DNA of 24,737 bases from Candidatus Microgenomates bacterium (GCA_016178125.1 JACOTV010000023.1:1-24737); one strand, 5' to 3'. Positions 8,043 to 15,558 are shown, counted from the stretch's first letter. The notes: generated by a model from the sequence alone, not told the origin. Translations and numbers: made by a program.

Positions 8043-9199
8043 CCAGCTCTTGATGTAACGTGGGCATTTCGATATTCGAAATGCCTAATTCTTCTGAGAT
8101 TTTTTGCTTGAGTGCTTTTCGTGGGTCGTCTTCTCCGTGGGTTAGAATTACTGTTTTGACGTTCTTAATATGCTTGAGCCACTTCTGCATGTCCCAGTAT
8201 ACGGCCCCCTGCCATCATGCCGCTTCCTGCAATAATAACTTTTGCTCCTTTTTGGTGATATATTCCCTGACTCTCGGATCGTTTGTCCACTATTTCGAGC
8301 CGCGAAAATTCGAACGGGTCCCCAACCGCCATGTCTTCGGTCAAATGTGCGTTGTAGAGTTCACGATGAGTCTTATATACATCTGTCGCCTTCTTGGCCA
8401 TCGGACTATCCATATACACGGGTGTCGGACGCATTATTTTCCCTGATTTTTTTAGGTGCATGATCATGTGCAACAATTCTTGGGTGCGCTCGAGTGCGAA
8501 TGCGGGAATAAGAAGTGTTCCCCCTGTTTTTTCGACTGCATTGATTTCAGATTGCAACGTTTCCATCGGATCAGATTCTGGATGAAGCCGGTCACCATAT
8601 GTTGATTCCATAACCACCGCGTCGGCACTTTCAAGAAGTTCAGTTTCGCGAACGATATCTTCGGGGCTGTTTCCCAAGTCACCTGAAAAGATAATCTTTT
8701 TAACCGCTGAATCAGGATTGTTATCTTCAATCTCTACGCTTGCTGCGCCCAGTATGTGCCCAGCATCGCGGAATGTGATCGTAAAATCACCGACTTGAAA
8801 TGGCGCACGGTACTGGACCGGTTTAAAATGCGAGAACGCCTGATACGCTTGGTCCTTGTCGAACAAAATAGGTTTATTGTCTTGAACCGCGATTTTCGCG
8901 GTATCAAGAAGCGAAAGTTCGGTAAGTTCACGAGTGGCATCGGTCATATAAATTGATTCGGTAAACCCCTTGGGTAGTATTATGGGAAGCCTTCCGCAGT
9001 GATCTAAATGTGCATGGGTTAAAACCATCCCGATTAATTTGCTGCAGTCGTATTCAAATGGCTCGTAATTGAGCTTGTCGATTTCGGGAAGCCCCTGGAA
9101 CATACCCAAATCAATCATGATTGATTGGCCCGACCCTGAAGTGAGAACATACGAAGACCCGGTTACCGTACCCGCCGCTCCAAGGAATGTTATTTTCAC
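8035..9199 (-). pseudogene. Beta-CASP metallo-beta-lactamase RNase, internal deletion and frame change
   Basis: The main frame starts at GTG 9199 (KITFLGAAGTVTGS) and has the metal ligands THAHLDHCG, DAGHILGAAS and SGDLG, then beta-CASP motif A (MESTYGDR) and AGSGMMAGGRILGH. Right after that it ends early at 8165. In the next frame, from about 8190 to the stop at 8035-8037, comes the family's true C-terminus: MQKWLKHIKNVKTVILTHGE, with the motif C histidine. In the family about 60 residues normally lie between these blocks, including motif B (GFSAHAD). They are absent here and the frame is shifted by one, so this looks like an out-of-frame deletion at about 8188-8195. The short product keeps the MBL core but lacks motifs B and C and should be inactive as a nuclease. 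An assembly error is the alternative. Confidence 0.8.
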
Positions 9200-9277
9200 G
9201 TTATTACTTTACACTATTTCCCGTTCCAATATGTACGAAAATAGTTACTATTTCGCCCATTTCGCCATACCGTCTAC

Positions 9278-9283
9278 TACAAT
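9278..9283 (+). promoter_or_regulatory. -10 element of the cation transporter
   Basis: TACAAT ends 6 bases before ATG 9290. The -35 region is poor. It lies in the 90-base divergent gap shared with the nuclease gene, whose own -10 candidate (TAAAGT, 9206-9211, minus strand) is weak. Confidence 0.45.
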
Positions 9284-9289
9284 TAGATC

Positions 9290-10195
9290 ATGAAAGAACG
9301 ATCGTTAAAGCGCTTTGCATGGCTTTCTATTTCGGCGGCAGTCATAACCATACTTCTTAAGACGCTTGCCTATGTATTAACCGGATCAGTGGGGCTTCTT
9401 TCAGACGCAATCGAATCACTCGTAAATCTTGCTGCCGCTATTATGGCGCTTTCAATGATCACGCTCGCCGAAAAACCACCGGACAAGGAACACGCACATG
9501 GACATTCAAAAGCCGAATATTTTTCGAGCATTGTAGAAGGAGTACTTATTCTTATTGCAGCGCTTAGTATTGGCATAAGCGCCGTTGATCGCATCATCCA
9601 TCCCCGACCCATAGATCACGCTTATTTGGGACTTGCCGTATCGGTACTTGCTGCGTTTCTTAATCTCTTTGTTGCACTCCGGCTTCTGAAAGTAGGCAAG
9701 GAACAACAATCAATAACACTTGAGGCAGATGGGCACCACTTAATGACCGATGTATGGACATCGGTTGGAGTAATAGGTGGCGTCATACTCGTCACCGTGA
9801 CAGGTGTACAAATACTTGATCCCCTCATCGCAATCGCGGTTGCTGTAAATATTGTTTATACCGGGATTCAAATAATGAAACGCTCGGCACTTGGGCTTAT
9901 GGATGCTTCCCTTCCCGATTCCGATATTAAGATCATCACCTCGGTTCTCGATAAGAATTGCAAAAAAGGAATAACCTACCACGGACTGCGAACCAGGCAG
10001 TCTGCTTATCGTAGTTTTATGTCTGTTCACATTCTTGTTCCAGGAAACTGGACGGTTAAGAGGGGACACGATCTTCTTGACGATATCGAAATCGAAATCC
10101 GTCGTGAATTACCGAGAATCAACGTCACTACTCATCTTGAACCAATCGAAGACCCCAAGTCACACGACGACGAGTCCCTCGACAGAAGTGTGTAG
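9290..10195 (+). CDS. Cation diffusion facilitator (CDF) transporter
   Basis: 301 residues with about six membrane helices in the first 200 and a cytoplasmic C-terminal domain. TM2 carries LLSDAIESLVN (D39). The loop has the histidine-rich EHAHGHSKAEYFSS, and TM5 carries EADGHHLMTDVWTS, giving the H150-x3-D154 metal site. The C-terminal domain (about 205-290) has the ferredoxin-like fold pattern, ending in NVTTHLEPIED. It should export a divalent metal (Zn, Fe, Mn or Co) in exchange for protons; the metal cannot be named from the sequence. TM2 has N46 where many members have Asp, which may alter metal choice. Single-gene unit, followed at once by the promoter of the next gene. Confidence 0.93.
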   Translation: MKERSLKRFAWLSISAAVITILLKTLAYVLTGSVGLLSDAIESLVNLAAAIMALSMITLAEKPPDKEHAHGHSKAEYFSSIVEGVLILIAALSIGISAVDRIIHPRPIDHAYLGLAVSVLAAFLNLFVALRLLKVGKEQQSITLEADGHHLMTDVWTSVGVIGGVILVTVTGVQILDPLIAIAVAVNIVYTGIQIMKRSALGLMDASLPDSDIKIITSVLDKNCKKGITYHGLRTRQSAYRSFMSVHILVPGNWTVKRGHDLLDDIEIEIRRELPRINVTTHLEPIEDPKSHDDESLDRSV

Positions 10196-10197
10196 TG

Positions 10198-10203
10198 TAG
10201 AAT
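10198..10203 (+). promoter_or_regulatory. -10 element of the first VOC gene
   Basis: TAGAAT starts two bases after the transporter stop and ends 6 bases before ATG 10210. No strong -35 is visible; leaderless start predicted. Confidence 0.4.
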
Positions 10204-10209
10204 AGATAT

Positions 10210-10674
10210 ATGAAATCAAAAATCACACCGTTTTTATGGTTTGAAAAAGATGCGGACGCAGCAATCGAATATTATACGTCGATTTTTAAAGATGCTAAAA
10301 AAGGCCCCATAAACCGCATGCCCGACGGTCAAGTAATAACCGGATCGTTCGAGCTTTTGGGACAAGAGTTCATGATACTCCAGGGTGGCCCCGCTTCGTT
10401 CAAATTTAACGAGTCAATTTCGTTTTTCGTATCGTGCAAGGATCAGGCCGAGGTAGATTACTACTGGGACAACCTCACCGCAGACGGTGGCGAAGAAAGC
10501 AGGTGTGGTTGGTTAAAAGATAAATATGGTCTCTCGTGGCAAATTGTCCCTGAGGCGCTCGGGACTTGTCTTGGTGACCCGGATCCCGAGAAGGCACAAC
10601 GGGCGATGAAGGCCATGATGGGGATGAAAAAACTTATCGTTGCAGACCTCGAAAACGCCCGCGACGGTAAATAA
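10210..10674 (+). CDS. VOC-superfamily protein (PhnB / 3-dmu-9_3-mt type)
   Basis: 154 residues. It opens with ITPFLWFEKDADAAIEYYTSIF, the standard first VOC strand and helix. FMILQGG, ISFFVSCKDQAEVDYYWDNL and RCGWLKDKYGLSWQIVP follow in the family order. Related proteins are often labelled methyltransferases or glyoxalases, but the activity is usually unknown. It lacks a full set of the H/E metal ligands of true glyoxalases, so a non-metal binding role is possible. The SET-domain gene follows after 16 bases with no visible ribosome site and may share its transcript. Confidence 0.87.
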   Translation: MKSKITPFLWFEKDADAAIEYYTSIFKDAKKGPINRMPDGQVITGSFELLGQEFMILQGGPASFKFNESISFFVSCKDQAEVDYYWDNLTADGGEESRCGWLKDKYGLSWQIVPEALGTCLGDPDPEKAQRAMKAMMGMKKLIVADLENARDGK

Positions 10675-10690
10675 CCGTCTCACTTCTTCT

Positions 10691-11272
10691 ATGTTTTTGT
10701 TATCTGATGATTACTGGAAAGTCAGCAAAACCAACCAAAAAGGAAACGGTATTATTGCAAAAAAGTCTATACCACAAGGGACCGTCATCGGTGATTATTT
10801 GGGAAGAGTCGTGAATATTGCTGAGTACGATTTAGACAGCGACAAATCAGGATTGTACCTCATGTATTACACAGATCAGGCGTGCATTTACCCCGATCGT
10901 ACTAAACCGGGAATTCATCTTCTCAATCATTCGTGCGAACCAAACTGCTGGATATACACCTATCACGGTCATTCATTATTTTTTGCTATACGAGATATTG
11001 CACCCGGCGAGGAACTCACGATCATGTATTTGTTGAGCCCCCTAGACAACTCATGTAAAAACTGCCCCCATAATTGCCTCTGTGGTGCTACTCGGTGTAC
11101 AAAAACCATGCATTTACCTAAGGATGTTTATTTACGCTGGCAAAAATTTCATGATGCTCAAATGAAGAAAACTACGATTGCGCCTTTTGTATTTGGTAAG
11201 AATCTTGAGCCACTTCAATCGTATCCTTTGACGATTCCCGTTGATCCTATTTACTCGGAGATTGTGCCATGA
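10691..11272 (+). CDS. SET-domain protein methyltransferase with post-SET cysteines
   Basis: 193 residues. It opens with KVSKTNQKGNGIIAKKSIPQGTVIGDYLG-type SET strands. The SAM-binding and pseudoknot motifs NHSCEPN (79-85) and GEELTIMY (106-113) are intact, and a post-SET-like cluster (C122, C125, C129, C131, C136) contains CLCGATRC, the CxCx4C zinc pattern. The expected reaction is lysine methylation of a protein from S-adenosylmethionine. SET enzymes are best known from eukaryotes; in bacteria the target is generally unknown. ATG 10691 is chosen because the upstream extension overlaps the VOC gene and precedes the domain. The last 26 bases overlap the convergent VOC gene. Confidence 0.9.
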   Translation: MFLLSDDYWKVSKTNQKGNGIIAKKSIPQGTVIGDYLGRVVNIAEYDLDSDKSGLYLMYYTDQACIYPDRTKPGIHLLNHSCEPNCWIYTYHGHSLFFAIRDIAPGEELTIMYLLSPLDNSCKNCPHNCLCGATRCTKTMHLPKDVYLRWQKFHDAQMKKTTIAPFVFGKNLEPLQSYPLTIPVDPIYSEIVP

Positions 11273-11666
11273 TATTTATTGTCCAGTGAACACCGAATTT
11301 GTCGGTAAGCTGACCATAAATATCGCCCCAAAATTGCTTCGCAAGGGGAAGATCTATCTTACCGCCTTCTGCCAATCTGTCAAAATAGGTGGTCAGCAGT
11401 GCTTCATCGGATCCCATGATACTCATGTGTATATTGTCACCCATATGGACTGGATGGTCATCATTTCCATCAGACGCCATAAATGAAAGCTGTTCGTTTT
11501 TTAAATCTGCGTGTATTACCCGATCGTCATCTTTTGGGTCATGCGGGAACCCCGCGTCTTTATATGTTTGCATCGTAAGATCGCCACCTAAAACGGACTG
11601 ATAAAATTCCATGGCATCTTTGGTTTGGCCCATGAAGTTCAGATACGGGATGAGTGTTGGTTTCAT
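11247..11666 (-). CDS. VOC-superfamily protein (PhnB-like)
   Basis: 139 residues: LIPYLNFMGQTKDAMEFYQSVLGGDL at the N-terminus (first VOC strand and helix), then FMASDG, a HMSIMGSDE strand and FWGDIYGQLTDKFGVHWTIN near the end, as in PhnB-type proteins. Predicted small cytoplasmic dimer; ligand unknown. It differs from the other two VOC genes here and is not a recent tandem copy. It converges on and overlaps the SET gene by 26 bases, so both stop codons lie inside the other gene. Confidence 0.88.
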   Translation of the reverse strand: MKPTLIPYLNFMGQTKDAMEFYQSVLGGDLTMQTYKDAGFPHDPKDDDRVIHADLKNEQLSFMASDGNDDHPVHMGDNIHMSIMGSDEALLTTYFDRLAEGGKIDLPLAKQFWGDIYGQLTDKFGVHWTINIMAQSPSK

Positions 11667-11673
11667 AAAACGT

Positions 11674-11682
11674 ATTGTAACA
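11674..11682 (-). promoter_or_regulatory. Extended -10 of the second VOC gene
   Basis: TGT-TACAAT on the minus strand ends 7 bases before ATG 11666; leaderless start predicted. Confidence 0.5.
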
Positions 11683-11693
11683 AATCTGATCTA

Positions 11694-12047
11694 TTATATT
11701 TCAGCTATCCTAAACGCTACGATTTGTTTCACTAAGTCATAGGGAATCGGTTTGTCGATAGCAAATCTAACGGTACTTTTTGATCCAATGTATGGAGAAA
11801 TCTCTTTTCTAAACGCAGCGTCCCCCGACGGAACAGGATATATGGCAATGTGACGCGTCCATGCGGCAAAGCTAATTAGGAGCGTACCATAAAGATTAAA
11901 CGAAGGAATTTGGTAGCTGATAAGTTCGATTGCTTCAGGAACTACTTCGTGTATTGTTTGACGTATTTTTTCAAGTTGTGGCCTGACATTTTTAGGGCTT
12001 GATGCTATATACGAATCGATCGATGCGGGTGGTTTTGGCGTAGCCAT
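11694..12047 (-). CDS. DUF1801 / YdhG-like small protein
   Basis: 117 residues: SIDSYIASSPKNVRPQLEKIRQTI, EAIELISYQIPSFNLYG, HIAIYPVPSG and STVRFAIDKPIPYDLVKQIVAFR in the standard order of the YdhG/DUF1801 fold, which is frataxin-like. Some relatives are called iron chaperones, but this is not well established; role unknown. Single gene with its own extended -10, divergent from the DUF1059-like gene. Confidence 0.87.
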   Translation of the reverse strand: MATPKPPASIDSYIASSPKNVRPQLEKIRQTIHEVVPEAIELISYQIPSFNLYGTLLISFAAWTRHIAIYPVPSGDAAFRKEISPYIGSKSTVRFAIDKPIPYDLVKQIVAFRIAEI

Positions 12048-12055
12048 ACCTCAAC

Positions 12056-12064
12056 AGTATATCA
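12056..12064 (-). promoter_or_regulatory. Extended -10 of the DUF1801-like gene
   Basis: TGA-TATACT on the minus strand ends 8 bases before ATG 12047. It lies back to back with the promoter of the divergent gene at 12076-12105. Confidence 0.45.
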
Positions 12065-12075
12065 AAGCGCCACTC

Positions 12076-12105
12076 TTGCCACGACAAGAATCTGTTTAGT
12101 ATACT
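12076..12105 (+). promoter_or_regulatory. Promoter of the DUF1059-like gene, with leader
   Basis: TTGCCA (12076-12081), an 18-base spacer and TATACT (12100-12105). Unlike most genes here, the start codon is 34 bases past the -10, leaving a leader of about 28 bases that contains a hairpin. Confidence 0.5.
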
Positions 12106-12115
12106 CTTTGTTGAC

Positions 12116-12131
12116 TGAGGGGGGTCCCTCA
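12116..12131 (+). other. Leader hairpin before the DUF1059-like start
   Basis: TGAGGG and CCCTCA pair perfectly around a GGGT loop, 8 bases before ATG 12140. The stem takes up the only purine-rich tract that could act as a ribosome site, so it could hide it. No T-run follows, so it is not an intrinsic terminator. Confidence 0.4.
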
Positions 12132-12139
12132 ATTGATAT

Positions 12140-12400
12140 ATGAAAACAATGACGTGCAAACAAATGGGCGGAGCGTGTGATCATGAATTCCGCGGTCAAA
12201 CATTTGATCAAATAGCAGAAATGAGTAAACACCACGGCATGGAAATGTACCAAGAAGGCGACCCCGAGCATGTGAAAGCTATGGAACAAATGCAAAGCCT
12301 TATGAATGATCCTGACGCTATACAAAGTTGGATGGCCGCCCGGCAAAAAGAATTTGATGCGTTGCCCGATGATGAATCTCCGTTCCCCACACAATTTTAG
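12140..12400 (+). CDS. DUF1059-like small protein
   Basis: 86 residues, starting MKTMTCKQMGGACDHEFRG, the cysteine-bearing start of DUF1059-like proteins (C6 and C13, with H15), followed by a helical acidic segment with HHGMEMYQEGDPEHVKAME and a WMAARQKEFDAL helix. The Cys/His set could bind a metal. Function unknown. The stop overlaps the convergent DUF1801-like gene by 4 bases. Confidence 0.8.
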   Translation: MKTMTCKQMGGACDHEFRGQTFDQIAEMSKHHGMEMYQEGDPEHVKAMEQMQSLMNDPDAIQSWMAARQKEFDALPDDESPFPTQF

Positions 12401-12846
12401 CTTACCGCTTTCTTAACGAGTGCGATGATTTTTGTCTCTTCGGCAAGCGTCAATTTTTTTAGGGCAAAACTGGTTGCCCACATATCGCCGTCGTCAAGCT
12501 TTGCTAAGTCGCTAAAGCCAAGAGTCGCGTACCGCGCCTTGAATTTATCTGCACATTGGAAGAAACAAACAACCTTGCCATCGCGGTCGGCATACGCGGG
12601 CATCCCATACCACGTTTTGGGTTTAAGAGTGGGGGCATTTTTTGTCACGATCGCATGAAGTTTTTTGGCGATAGTACGATCGTGCTCGGGCATCTCGTCG
12701 ATCTTTGCGAGTAAGGCACTTTCGCCATCTGCTCGTTCTGCTTCGGCTTTAAGCTCACGCGCGCGCTCTTTCATTGCCTCTCGTTCAAAGTCTGAGAATC
12801 CCTTGGATGTTTTTTTCTGTGTGACCTGCTTGTTGGTTGTTGGCAT
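12397..12846 (-). CDS. DUF1801-family protein with charged N-terminal helix
   Basis: 149 residues. A Lys/Glu/Arg-rich helix (about 15-50) leads to the DUF1801 core: IAKKLHAIVTKNAPTLKPKTWYGMPAYADRDGKVVCFFQ, then KFKARYATLGF and a C-terminal helix. The N-terminal extension resembles proteins of this type that bind nucleic acid or partners, but that is inference. A second family member at 11694-12047 is only distantly similar. Unlike most genes here it has a real leader with a Shine-Dalgarno-like AGAGGGGGT. Confidence 0.8.
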   Translation of the reverse strand: MPTTNKQVTQKKTSKGFSDFEREAMKERARELKAEAERADGESALLAKIDEMPEHDRTIAKKLHAIVTKNAPTLKPKTWYGMPAYADRDGKVVCFFQCADKFKARYATLGFSDLAKLDDGDMWATSFALKKLTLAEETKIIALVKKAVS

Positions 12847-12851
12847 ACATG

Positions 12852-12872
12852 ACCCCCTCTGTAGTAATTATA
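12852..12872 (-). promoter_or_regulatory. -10 element and ribosome site of the second DUF1801 gene
   Basis: On the minus strand a perfect TATAAT (12867-12872) lies 20 bases before ATG 12846, and AGAGGGGGT (12852-12860) lies 5-6 bases before the ATG. This is one of the few starts in the window with a normal leader and Shine-Dalgarno sequence. Confidence 0.5.
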
Positions 12873-12887
12873 CAAAAACCACGTGTT

Positions 12888-13583
12888 TTATTTTTTGGAT
12901 TCGAGGGTAGCGACTGCTTTTGCATTGAATCCACGAATCACAAGCCATAAACCCAGTGAGAATTCAAAAAGTGCGACCGGAATTGCAGACACCCCAGCAA
13001 GTGTAGACAGTCGCGCGATGACACCAAACATAACAGCAAGATAGCCGACAAGAAGCACCGGTCCTCCTACGATCCCAATCGCAGCAAGGCCGCGTGGCAC
13101 TAAGCGCGACTTATACAACATGAACCCCAGCAAGAGGTCACATATGGCCGGCATAAAGCTCTGCCCCAGCAGGAAAATCCTATCATACATCATGGCAAGC
13201 ATACGGCTTACAACCAACGCATCTATTCCGGCTCCCGCCTGCCGCAGACTCACAATCGACAACAAGAATGTCACACCCACGAATATCGTGCCGGACTCCA
13301 AAATTCGGGCAGCTACAAGCCCCAGTGCAAGAATTTCATTCTGTTTCTTAAGCACAGGATAGAGCACCACAGCCGTACTAATGCCCGCCAAGGCCACGAC
13401 GATCTCAAGGAGTGCGGCAATTATGGTACGTGTGTCAGGGCCAGTACTGAGGATATATTGTGCACTCTTTACCGGACCATAAAGCACCAATGTCGGGATC
13501 GACACGAACGTAAGCAAGTAGAATAATCCAGCCACGAGAGAAATCTTTCTTGAACGAATCATCACACCATGTGTATCTTTCAT
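12888..13583 (-). CDS. DUF4386-like integral membrane protein
   Basis: 231 residues with about six membrane helices. The order fits DUF4386: a charged start, ISLVAGLFYLLTFVSIP, a helix with EIVVALAGISTAVVLYPVLKK, ARILESGTIFVGV, an LGQSFMPAICDLLLGFMLYKSRLVPR stretch, and two closing helices with FEFSLGLWLVIRG. Function unknown. A TTG six codons upstream (13601) keeps the frame open; ATG 13583, starting MKDTHG, is preferred because the positive residues then flank the first helix. A TGT-TACGCT 6 bases upstream is a weak -10 candidate. Confidence 0.8.
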   Translation of the reverse strand: MKDTHGVMIRSRKISLVAGLFYLLTFVSIPTLVLYGPVKSAQYILSTGPDTRTIIAALLEIVVALAGISTAVVLYPVLKKQNEILALGLVAARILESGTIFVGVTFLLSIVSLRQAGAGIDALVVSRMLAMMYDRIFLLGQSFMPAICDLLLGFMLYKSRLVPRGLAAIGIVGGPVLLVGYLAVMFGVIARLSTLAGVSAIPVALFEFSLGLWLVIRGFNAKAVATLESKK

Positions 13584-13623
13584 GTCCACAGCGTAACACA
13601 ATTCTATTATCTTTGTACCAAAT

Positions 13624-13998
13624 TCAGCGAAGCGTAAGACTTATCCAAAAATAAAACACCCCGATGAGAAATATAACAAATCCCCAAAACTTCTGCCCTG
13701 CTTTGAACATCTGGGCTTTTTTATTCACTCTACCGGGAAATCCAATTTTCTCGATTCCTTTTAATAAAGTTGTCCAACCTAAAACAGTGACTGCGAGTCT
13801 CAAATCAACAACCCAAATATTGTGGAGTGTTACGGTAATTAATCCTAAAAGAAACGTGATGTATCCTGTGGAGACCGTAATCGCCTTGTCTTCTGTATAT
13901 GTTATGACTCTACCCAAAAGGTTGAGTGCGATGGAGCCCAGACCGAGAATTATAAATGAACTTCCCCAAAACCGTGCAAGATATATCGAAATTTCCAT
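13624..13998 (-). CDS. Small four-helix membrane protein, unknown function
   Basis: 124 residues with four predicted helices, at about 8-29, 44-64, 66-86 and 103-122. VTLHNIWVVDLRLAVTVLGW joins helices 2 and 3, and a positive loop (RVNKKAQMFKAG) precedes the last helix. I recall similar uncharacterised proteins in candidate-phyla genomes, but no function. It has a perfect -10 (TATAAT) 6 bases before the ATG. The A/T-rich base use differs from the transporter at 9.3-10.2 kb. Confidence 0.75.
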   Translation of the reverse strand: MEISIYLARFWGSSFIILGLGSIALNLLGRVITYTEDKAITVSTGYITFLLGLITVTLHNIWVVDLRLAVTVLGWTTLLKGIEKIGFPGRVNKKAQMFKAGQKFWGFVIFLIGVFYFWISLTLR

Positions 13999-14004
13999 GT
14001 CTTG

Positions 14005-14010
14005 ATTATA
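14005..14010 (-). promoter_or_regulatory. -10 element of the four-helix membrane protein
   Basis: Perfect TATAAT on the minus strand, ending 6 bases before ATG 13998; leaderless start predicted. No clear -35. Confidence 0.5.
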
Positions 14011-14057
14011 CTACCTCGCCGACTTCTCACTAACACAACAATCGAAGGGAGAAAAGC

Positions 14058-14327
14058 TTAGGGACGTCTGTTGTTTCGTGCCCTCAGATGAGGAAAAAGA
14101 TACATATATATTCCAGTCAGCATCATAATGCTTAGTGAGATTACAAAATAGATACTAAAATCGTTGTGAAGGATTCTCACCAAGACTAAATCCAAAAAAG
14201 GAAGACGGCTAAAAAAGGAATATTTCAGTAAGAGACCGGTAATACTCATGAAAATGATCAGGAATGAAGTCAAATATAAAAACAACCGATGAATTATTTT
14301 CGCTAAAAGATATATCTTAATCATCAT
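14058..14327 (-). CDS. Two-helix membrane protein, PepSY-TM-like, possible haem partner
   Basis: 89 residues. Helix 1 (about 12-34) starts with KIIHRLFLYLTSF and ends SITGLLL, the H-R-x-L...TGLLL signature seen in PepSY-associated and similar haem-handling membrane proteins. Helix 2 (about 56-77) starts with ILHNDFSIYF and ends TGIYMY. H13 and H54 therefore sit at the entrance of each helix and could ligate haem between them (inference). Its start overlaps the end of the cytochrome b5 gene, so the two are almost certainly translated together. It is too short to be a complete cytochrome b561; a dimer is possible. Confidence 0.72.
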   Translation of the reverse strand: MMIKIYLLAKIIHRLFLYLTSFLIIFMSITGLLLKYSFFSRLPFLDLVLVRILHNDFSIYFVISLSIMMLTGIYMYLFPHLRARNNRRP

Positions 14328-14778
14328 TGTCCTCTGTGTTAATTTGTATAGTTTTTATTGAATTTACGTCGGGCTGTTTTATAACTTTTCCATTAACATC
14401 ACCCATATAAATAAAACCAAGAAGGCGAAATGCTTCGGCTGAGTGGCTCCCTCTTCCGTCTTTAGTCAAAAATGGCTGAGTTGCATCCTTTCCGCAGTAT
14501 GGTGTGATCAGCCCTCCTCCACCCGGATGACGTGAAAGGAAATCAGATACAACATACACCTTATTTTCGATTATTATCCAGCAATCATTTTGACTACTAT
14601 GTTTTGATACTTCGCTCGGTGTTAAAACAGTATTAGGATCTATCGAGATAGTACCAGACGAAGCGGTCAATCGAGAAGCTTGATTGTTGTAGCTCACCAC
14701 ACGAACAACAATGAGAATTGAAAGTATCAGAATACTCACTGTTCCGAAAAATAATTCGCTTTTTATACTAGGCTTCAT
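14317..14778 (-). CDS. Membrane-anchored cytochrome b5-like haem protein
   Basis: 153 residues. An N-terminal anchor (about 8-27) holds an external cytochrome b5 domain (about 52-127): LTPSEVSKHSSQNDCWIIIENKVYVVSDFLSRHPGG, with the first haem ligand H84 in HPGG and the second H112 in GRGSHSAEAFRLL. The fold elements and both axial histidines are present, so haem binding is likely. It probably passes electrons outside the membrane, with the overlapping two-helix protein as a membrane relay. C66 and C95 are extra and could form a disulfide. The start lacks a good ribosome site; a poor TAGCAT -10 candidate lies about 6 bases upstream. Confidence 0.87.
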   Translation of the reverse strand: MKPSIKSELFFGTVSILILSILIVVRVVSYNNQASRLTASSGTISIDPNTVLTPSEVSKHSSQNDCWIIIENKVYVVSDFLSRHPGGGGLITPYCGKDATQPFLTKDGRGSHSAEAFRLLGFIYMGDVNGKVIKQPDVNSIKTIQINTEDNDD

Positions 14779-14872
14779 TGTTTAATGCTATCTTCTATAG
14801 TAATCAATCATCCTTGCAACGGATCAAGTCAGAATCTATTATCAAGTTCTGTAGGCGGTACTCACACGCAAT

Positions 14873-15484
14873 CTATTTTAATATCTTGTATCTAATATGG
14901 GTCACTACGCTGGTTCCGCTCACTTCAACTACTTCGAGATTGAGATTGGGGACTCCTTCAAAAAGACGCGTTCCTGCACCAATAGTTACTGGAAGTATAT
15001 GCAACCATAATTCATCGATGAGTCCAGCCGTCAAATATTGATTGACAGTATTAGCGCCTCCTGCAATCTTTACATCCCGATCACCTGCTGCGGCCTGGGC
15101 TTGTTCGAGTGCTGATTCAATACCATCATTCACAAAATTGAATATTGTCCCGCCTTCCATTCGAATTGGTTCTCGTTCGGCGTGGGAGAGCACAAAAACC
15201 GGAGCATGATACGGAGGATTGTCTCCCCACCACCCGTTCCATTCTGGCGTATCTCTGCGGTCTTTAGGTCCGAACATATTGCCCCCCATGATGAATGCAC
15301 CCGCGTCTAAAATAGCATCGAGTTCTCTTTTGTGATTGTGCTTCTCAGGCTCGGCAAACATCCAACGATGCATTAGGTCCAAATCAAAATTATCTCCAAA
15401 TGGTTTCTCATAACTCAGGTTCACGCCGGCAGTAAACCCATCGAGAGTCATTGCCATACCACAGGAAACTTTTGTCTTGCTCAT
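14873..15484 (-). CDS. RibD C-terminal / dihydrofolate reductase-like protein
   Basis: 203 residues: KVSCGMAMTLDGFTAGVNLS is the family start, followed by a helix with LDAILDAGAFIMGGNMFG (the phosphate-binding segment), APVFVLSHAERE, GDRDVKIAGGANTVNQYL and a C-terminal IDELWLHILPVTIGAGTRLFEG. This is the NADPH-binding RibD_C fold of stand-alone bacterial proteins. The substrate is not known and it need not act on folate or riboflavin. ATG 15484 is favoured over an upstream in-frame start at 15511 by the family start and by TGT-TATCAT 6 bases upstream. Confidence 0.9.
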   Translation of the reverse strand: MSKTKVSCGMAMTLDGFTAGVNLSYEKPFGDNFDLDLMHRWMFAEPEKHNHKRELDAILDAGAFIMGGNMFGPKDRRDTPEWNGWWGDNPPYHAPVFVLSHAEREPIRMEGGTIFNFVNDGIESALEQAQAAAGDRDVKIAGGANTVNQYLTAGLIDELWLHILPVTIGAGTRLFEGVPNLNLEVVEVSGTSVVTHIRYKILK

Positions 15485-15490
15485 GTTGTT

Positions 15491-15499
15491 ATGATAACA
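15491..15499 (-). promoter_or_regulatory. Extended -10 of the RibD/DHFR-like gene
   Basis: TGT-TATCAT on the minus strand ends 6 bases before ATG 15484; it decides the start over the longer frame. Confidence 0.55.
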
Positions 15500-15558
15500 A
15501 ATCCCAAACAAAAGAATACAAGCTCGAGTCTGAAGGAATAATACGTTAGTTCACGAAT

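Noticed and set aside
8165..9199. An intact, shorter MBL-fold hydrolase
   Set aside because: The family C-terminus with its motif C histidine is present just downstream in another frame, so the early stop is secondary damage and not a natural shorter form.
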